Below are positions 59,642 to 64,000 of a stretch of DNA of 64,000 nucleotides, in pieces. Origin of the DNA: RYN-230 sp963718305 (GTDB taxonomy: Bacteria; Actinomycetota; Actinomycetes; Streptosporangiales; Streptosporangiaceae); contig CAVQZG010000022.1 of the NCBI GenBank assembly GCA_963718305.1, forward strand, positions 62,001 through 126,000. Direction: 5' to 3'. Numbering within the stretch: the stretch's first letter is position 1; each line of letters begins with the position of its first letter. A model generated the notes under the pieces. The model worked only from the letters and a program-made list of their open reading frames with translations. It was not told the DNA's origin and ran no database searches. A program made the position numbers and the translations under genes.

Positions 59642-60055
59642 TCAGCCCTGCTTGGTCTCCCAGAAGATCTTGCTGATCTCGTCGATCTTGGCCAGCAGCG
59701 CATCGGCCGCGGCCACGTCGGTGCTGCTCTTGGTGCCCCCGGGACCGCCGCCGGCCAGCTTGGTGGCCTCGTTGAAGAGCTGGTTCAGCTGCGGGTACTT
59801 CTCGAAGTGCGGTGGCTTGAAGTAGTCGGTCCACAGCACCCACAGGTGATGCTTGACGAGTTCGGAGCGCTGCTCCTTAATCAGCAGGGCCCGCGTCTGG
59901 AACGCCGGGTCCGAGCTGTCGTGATACTTCTGGATGATCGCCTTGACGGACTCAGCCTCGATCCGCGCCTGGGCCGGGTCGTAGACCCCACAGGGCAGGT
60001 CGCAGTGCGCGTGCACGGTGGCCTTTGGTTCGAGGAGACGTGTCAGCAGTCCCAT
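59642..60055 (-). CDS. sodN: Nickel superoxide dismutase
   Basis: The 137-residue NiSOD precursor. The nickel hook begins at His17-Cys18 and includes Cys22 (HCDLPCGVYDP), so a 16-residue propeptide must be removed to expose the His N-terminus. The helical body has ARIEAESVKAIIQKYHDSSD, LVKHHLWVLWTDYFKPPHFE and FNEATKLAGGGPGGTKSSTD. It dismutates superoxide in the cytoplasm as a hexamer. ATG 60055 follows GAAGGGGACCT. The processing protease gene is divergent 83 bases away. Nickel-dependent control (Nur) is known in Streptomyces, but no box was assigned here. Confidence 0.97.
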   Translation of the reverse strand: MGLLTRLLEPKATVHAHCDLPCGVYDPAQARIEAESVKAIIQKYHDSSDPAFQTRALLIKEQRSELVKHHLWVLWTDYFKPPHFEKYPQLNQLFNEATKLAGGGPGGTKSSTDVAAADALLAKIDEISKIFWETKQG

Positions 60056-60138
60056 AGGTCCCCTTCTCTCATCTCGGATCATGGGTTACCGGTGACCGAC
60101 ACTACCCCCCAGGCTCAGGACCGAACGTAGGAGGGCCG

Positions 60139-60462
60139 ATGCGCTGGCCGCTGTGGCGGGTTGCGGTCGTGGAGCGGTCCATGGAGCCTGCCGTCCACCC
60201 GGGTGACTGGCTGCTCGTCTGGCGCGGAACCGGGGCCAGGCGGGCGGTCCGGGTCCGCCCAGGGCGGCTGGTCATCGCCCGCCATCCGTCCCGGCCGGAC
60301 CTGCTGCTGGTGAAGCGGGCCGCCCGGCGGGAGCCCGGCGGGTGGTGGCTCAGCGCGGACAACCTCCCGGCCGGTGCCGCGGACAGCCGGACGTTCGGCG
60401 TGGTTCCGGACGCGCTGATCGAGGGCCGCGTCCTGCTCCGCTACCGCCGCTTCAAAGGCTGA
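60139..60462 (+). CDS. sodX: S26-family peptidase for NiSOD maturation
   Basis: A 107-residue signal-peptidase-I-like protein without a membrane anchor. VERSMEPAVHPGDWLLV has the catalytic Ser14, and LLLVKRAARREPGGWWLSAD supplies Lys59 and the following strand; RTFGVVPDALIEGRVLLRY closes the fold. SodX enzymes cut the NiSOD propeptide. Gene order sodN-sodX, here divergent, is the typical partner arrangement. It ends before a strong hairpin shared with the APC permease gene. Confidence 0.93.
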   Translation: MRWPLWRVAVVERSMEPAVHPGDWLLVWRGTGARRAVRVRPGRLVIARHPSRPDLLLVKRAARREPGGWWLSADNLPAGAADSRTFGVVPDALIEGRVLLRYRRFKG

Positions 60463-60485
60463 TAACTGATAAAGCGCCCAGATAA

Positions 60486-60520
60486 CGAAGACCCCCGGCC
60501 GCCAGGGCCGGGGGTCTTCG
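60486..60520. terminator. Bidirectional hairpin terminator
   Basis: CGAAGACCCCCGGCC (60486-60500) and GGCCGGGGGTCTTCG (60506-60520) form a perfect 15-bp stem with a 5-base loop between the convergent sodX and permease genes. Confidence 0.9.
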
Positions 60521-60535
60521 CAGCGTGTTACGCGG

Positions 60536-62209
60536 TCAGGCAGCGCTCCGCTCGGGCGGCTCGATGCCGGACTGCCGCTCGACCAGGTTGAGCATCTCCG
60601 CCTTGGGCAGCCGGGTGGCCATCGCCCAGTAGTAGATGACCAGGCTGAACGCGGCCACGACCAGCATGTCCCACCAGAACGGGATGTGGTTGGTGTTCAG
60701 CGGTGCCGCCACGGCACCTCCGCTGTACTGGCCCTGCCAGGAGATGATGCCGATGCCGATCAGGTAGAACGGCAGCCACTGCGCCGACTTCCAGTCCAGC
60801 GGCGGCCGGTTCTCGTCGAACGCCATGCAGATGGCGATCAGCACGTACCCGATCACGATGACCAGGCCGAGCTTCCAGACCGTCTCGAAGCCGGACCAGT
60901 AGATGAGCATGTTGGCGATGATGAACGCGAGCGGGGCGATCACCCCGCCGGCGGGCACCCGGTAGGGCCGGTCGGCCTCCGGGACCTGCCGCCGGAACGC
61001 GCCCATGGCCAGCGGCGCGCCCGCGTACATGAGCACGCTGGCCCCGGTGACCAGGCTGACCAGGGAGTGCCAGCTGGGGAACGGCAGCAGGAAGAACAGC
61101 CCGGCCACGAAGGCGACGATCAGGGCGACCCACGGGATGCCGTTCTTGTCGACCTTGGTCATGACCTGCGGGAAGTAGCGGTTGCGGCCGAGGCCGTAAC
61201 CGACCCGCGAGCTCGAGGTCTGGTAGATCAGGCCGGTGCCGAACGGGGAGACGAACGCGTCGATCCGCAGGACAACGGCCAGCGCGGAGAGGCCGACGAC
61301 CCCGGCCAGCCCGGCGAACGGTCCGGCGAGGATGTCCGGGTTGCTGATCTTCGCCCACCCGTGGGCGATCTGGCTGCTCGGCATCGCGCCGATGAACGCC
61401 ACCTGCAGCATGCAGTAGATGATGATGCCGATGAAGGTGGCCAGCAGGATGGCCCGCGGCAGGTTCTTCTGCGGGTCCTTGATCTCGGCGGCCAGCTGGT
61501 CGGCCTGCTCAAAGCCCAGGTAGGCGAAGATGATGCCCGCGGACGGGATGGCCGCGAACAGGGCCTTCCAGCCGTAGGGGTTGAAGCCGCCGCCCGCGCT
61601 GAAGTTGCCGCCGTGGAACTTGAACAGCAGCACGATGATGGTGAGGACCGGGATGGCGACCTTCCACCAGGTGATGCCCGAGTTGATCTTGCTGAAGGTG
61701 CGCATGGCCAGGAAGTTCAGCGCGGTGAAGATCACCAGGAGAACGACCGTCATCGCGAAGCCGAGCCCGGTGACGTTGCCGTGCCCGGTCCCGCCGTTCG
61801 CGTTGACGTTGAACAGGCCGTGCCAGTAGTACGACCCGTACTGCATCACCGCGAAGCACTCGATGGGGGCCACCGTGATGGCCTGCACCCAGGAGAAGAA
61901 GCCGAACGAGATGCCGGCCACGCTGCCGTAGGCGAGGTGGGGGAATCGCGCCGTGCCGCCGGAGACCGGGTACATCCCGCCCAGTTCGGCGTGCACCAGG
62001 GCCAGGAAGATGACCGCGACGCCGCCGATGACCCAGCCCAGCAGGGCGATCGGCCCCGCGGCCTGCACCGCGAATAGCGCTCCGAACAGCCAGCCCGATC
62101 CGATGATGGAGGTCTCGGACGCCCAGGTGGCGCCGATCAACCCCATCTCTCGTTTGAGGCCGACATCCGACGGCGCCGTAGGTGTCGTCGCGACGGACTC
62201 AGTTGCCAT
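60536..62209 (-). CDS. APC-family amino acid permease
   Basis: A permease of about 557 residues with 12 or more membrane segments. MGLIGATWASETSIIGSGWL and GPIALLGWVIGGVAVIFLAL, then LGGMYPVSGGTARFPHLAYG are typical of the amino acid-polyamine-organocation family (unwound helix G-S-G). A long extracellular loop has NVNANGGTGHGNVTG. GFEQADQLAAEIKDPQKNLP is also conserved. Substrate not known. AGAAGG eight bases before ATG 62209 supports that start rather than 62236. Confidence 0.9.
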   Translation of the reverse strand: MATESVATTPTAPSDVGLKREMGLIGATWASETSIIGSGWLFGALFAVQAAGPIALLGWVIGGVAVIFLALVHAELGGMYPVSGGTARFPHLAYGSVAGISFGFFSWVQAITVAPIECFAVMQYGSYYWHGLFNVNANGGTGHGNVTGLGFAMTVVLLVIFTALNFLAMRTFSKINSGITWWKVAIPVLTIIVLLFKFHGGNFSAGGGFNPYGWKALFAAIPSAGIIFAYLGFEQADQLAAEIKDPQKNLPRAILLATFIGIIIYCMLQVAFIGAMPSSQIAHGWAKISNPDILAGPFAGLAGVVGLSALAVVLRIDAFVSPFGTGLIYQTSSSRVGYGLGRNRYFPQVMTKVDKNGIPWVALIVAFVAGLFFLLPFPSWHSLVSLVTGASVLMYAGAPLAMGAFRRQVPEADRPYRVPAGGVIAPLAFIIANMLIYWSGFETVWKLGLVIVIGYVLIAICMAFDENRPPLDWKSAQWLPFYLIGIGIISWQGQYSGGAVAAPLNTNHIPFWWDMLVVAAFSLVIYYWAMATRLPKAEMLNLVERQSGIEPPERSAA

Positions 62210-62441
62210 GGTCCGAACCTTCTTTCCGGTCCGCATACGTCGGCCATACGGCCTGTGAGTAGGCCCATGGTAATGATCGTCAAACAGCCTGAGAAGAAGC
62301 CCGGGGCTTCATTTCGGTAACGCGGATCACGATCAGTCCACGCAGGGACACGGGGTGCTGTCCATTTAGGGGCCCACCGTGTGCGCAACGGAGGGGAAGC
62401 GTGAAACTGAACCGGAAACGCAGACCTGGAAATCCGGGCGG

Positions 62442-63011
62442 CTAGACCGCCGCGGTGGAGGCCTTTTCGCTCTCCGGACTCCGCCGGCGTACGTGCAGGG
62501 CCGTCACGCTCGCCTTGGCCGCGCAGCGGTCGCCGCAGTAGGCCTGGGACCGGTCCGAAGTGGTGTCCACCAGCACGTTCGGGCAGGACGGGGCCTCGCA
62601 GTGGCGCAGCCGGTCGGTGCCCACGCTGGTGACCACGATGGTGAGCCCCAGCACGGCGCCCGCCGCGTAACGGTCCGCGACCGAGCCGCTGTCCGCGTGA
62701 TGCAGGTGCCATGGGCCGCCGTCGTGCCGGGCGATCTCCGGGTGCACGGGATGCCGGGCGAGCAGCGCGTTCAGCCTCGCCGCCGCGCCCTCCCCGTCGC
62801 CCGCGGTGCAGGCCGCGAAGATCAGCCGGAGCTGGGACCGCAGTTCCCGCAGCGCGTCGAGGTCAGCCGCCGTGGCCCGGGTACACAAAGCAGCCCGGTC
62901 CGCCATGAGGCCTCGGTAGGCCTCGATGGTGGCGAGCTCATCCTGGCGGCCGCCGGCATCGCTCGTGTTAACCAAGCGCACCGCCAGCTCGGCATAGGAG
63001 TTGAGATCCAC
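62442..63011 (-). CDS. CGNR zinc-finger (ABATE-domain) regulator
   Basis: A 189-residue protein with the N-terminal ABATE helical domain (YAELAVRLVNTSDAGGRQDE, LRELRSQLRLIFAACTAG) and a C-terminal zinc finger LRHCEAPSCPNVLVDTTSDR, QAYCGDRCAAKASVTALHVR. The four Cys are present. The family name motif CGNR reads CGDR here. Such proteins are probable transcription factors, often of stress or secondary metabolism. Targets unknown. It is divergent from the permease only by distance; each has its own upstream region. Confidence 0.88.
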   Translation of the reverse strand: MDLNSYAELAVRLVNTSDAGGRQDELATIEAYRGLMADRAALCTRATAADLDALRELRSQLRLIFAACTAGDGEGAAARLNALLARHPVHPEIARHDGGPWHLHHADSGSVADRYAAGAVLGLTIVVTSVGTDRLRHCEAPSCPNVLVDTTSDRSQAYCGDRCAAKASVTALHVRRRSPESEKASTAAV

Positions 63012-63207
63012 TCCAGTCCTTCAGCTGCTGGGGGACATGGGGGTCCGCTTCCCCGCACCGAGTATGGCACAGACCGTCCGGCCCGGCCGGACCTTCTGCC
63101 GGGTCGCCCGTACTGCTTGGTAGCTGAGTGTAGCGGGGTGGATCCGGACCGCCGCGTGGCGGGGGCTGATCATCGGTCAGCGGGCGGCCAGGCGCTAGGG
63201 TGCGCCC

Positions 63208-64000
63208 ATGTTCGCTGTCACTGCCGCACGCATCGACGCCGATGACCCGCTGGCCGGGCTGGAGCTGGGCGAGCGCCCCGATCCGTCGCCCCCGGACGGG
63301 TGGACCACGGTGACCGTCCGGGCCGCCGCGCTCAACCATCACGACGTCTGGACCCTGCGCGGGGTGGGCATCTCAGCCGACCGGCTGCCCATCGTGCTGG
63401 GCTGTGACGCGGCCGGGGTGGACGAAGACGGCCACGACGTGATCGTGCACGCGGTGATCGGCGACCCGGCGGTCGCGGGCGGCGACGAGACCCTTGATCC
63501 CCGGCGGTCGCTGCTGTCCGAGCGCTTCGACGGCACGTTCGCCGAACGGGTCGCGGTGCCCCGGCGCAACCTGGTGCCGATGCCCCCGGCGCTGTCCTAC
63601 ACCGAGGCCGCGTGCCTGCCCACCGCGTACCTGACCGCCTACCGGATGCTGTTCACCCGGTCCGGCCTGCAGCCCGGCGCCACCATCCTGGTCCAGGGGG
63701 CGGGCGGCGGTGTCGCGACCGCCCTGGTCGTGATCGGGCGCGCCGCGGGCTTCCGCGTCTGGGCCACCAGCCGCGATGAGGAGAAGCGCCGCCGCGCCCT
63801 CGAACTCGGCGCCGACCAGGTCTTCCCGTCCGGGGCCAGGCTGCCCGGGCGGGTCAACGCGGTCATGGAGTCGGTCGGCGAGGCCACCTGGGCCCACTCG
63901 CTGCGCGCCCTCAAGCCGGGCGGCCGGATCGTGGTGTGCGGGGCGACCAGCGGCGCCGTGCCGCCAGCCGACCTCAACCGGGTCTTCTTCCTGCAGCTGT
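63208..64000 (+). CDS. Zinc-type alcohol dehydrogenase/quinone oxidoreductase, 3' end cut off
   Basis: The first 264 residues of an MDR-superfamily NAD(P)H oxidoreductase; the frame is still open at the right edge. VTVRAAALNHHDVWTLRGVG and PIVLGCDAAGVDEDGHDVIV form the GroES-like part, LSYTEAACLPTAYLTAYRML leads to the Rossmann part, with ATILVQGAGGGVATALVVIG as cofactor loop and VWATSRDEEKRRRALELGAD. The structural zinc Cys cluster is absent, which fits the quinone reductase-like group. Substrate unknown. ATG 63208 is the first good start. Confidence 0.9.
   Translation, partial: MFAVTAARIDADDPLAGLELGERPDPSPPDGWTTVTVRAAALNHHDVWTLRGVGISADRLPIVLGCDAAGVDEDGHDVIVHAVIGDPAVAGGDETLDPRRSLLSERFDGTFAERVAVPRRNLVPMPPALSYTEAACLPTAYLTAYRMLFTRSGLQPGATILVQGAGGGVATALVVIGRAAGFRVWATSRDEEKRRRALELGADQVFPSGARLPGRVNAVMESVGEATWAHSLRALKPGGRIVVCGATSGAVPPADLNRVFFLQL

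Overview
The window is high-GC DNA with dense genes, many GTG starts and many 4-base start/stop overlaps. It encodes a sigma-R/RsrA pair, a WhiB1-like protein, a DasR-like GntR regulator, a PdtaS-type kinase, a sigma-B/F-group sigma factor with an RsbW-like kinase, nickel superoxide dismutase with its signal-peptidase-like partner, and the Glp/GlpR divisome pair. Together these point to an actinomycete, probably a filamentous or sporulating lineage such as Streptosporangiales or Streptomycetales. The species cannot be named from the sequence.

Region 1 (1-4.5 kb) is the end of an integrative element in a tRNA-Ala(CGC) gene. It holds an IS5-type transposase end, a secreted GH12 glycosidase, a DUF6247/RelE-like toxin-antitoxin pair, an excisionase and a tyrosine integrase whose frame runs through the antisense strand of the tRNA. 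Region 2 (4.6-13.7 kb) is core chromosome. A leftward block galU-glp(moeA)-moaC-moaB-rimJ-glpR joins molybdopterin genes to the Glp/GlpR cell-division module. 5-FCL, an FmdB zinc ribbon, MTA phosphorylase and a CBS protein follow.

Region 3 (13.6-18.1 kb) is a graveyard of mobile DNA next to tRNA-Arg(CCT). A 40-bp copy of the tRNA 3' end lies 2.25 kb downstream, with two broken integrase stubs and scattered Phd/Doc fragments. Region 4 (18.1-26 kb) carries a methyltransferase, a CYTH protein, a HEAT-repeat protein coupled to PPK2, cupin and SnoaL proteins, a MerR regulator, and a MocR regulator facing a carboxymuconolactone-decarboxylase gene.

Region 5 (26-29.7 kb) is the most distinctive part. 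One Ogt gene is followed by a tight operon of an ECF-like sigma factor, a second Ogt, a 2OG-Fe(II) oxygenase and a stand-alone Ada-type zinc domain. It looks like a sigma-factor-led alkylation response. Region 6 (29.6-43.4 kb) holds transport and metabolism genes, hisN, rsgA, aroA, an SRAP protein, a DksA-like protein and sigR-rsrA behind an exact sigma-R promoter. Region 7 (43.6-64 kb) holds two HD-domain membrane proteins, biotin carboxylase and its carrier, a TPP enzyme, an SSS/DUF3311 symporter, bioY, the dasR-like gene, pdtaS, whiB1 with a CRP-like site, a lipid kinase, the sigma-B/F pair, sodN/sodX, an APC permease, a CGNR regulator and a truncated oxidoreductase.

Several conserved genes (glpR, moaC, glp/moeA, aroA, the SRAP gene, DUF6314) are split by single frameshifts. 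Some of these lie in 15- or 18-bp tandem repeats. Base-level sequence errors or repeat slippage should be considered before any of them is called dead.
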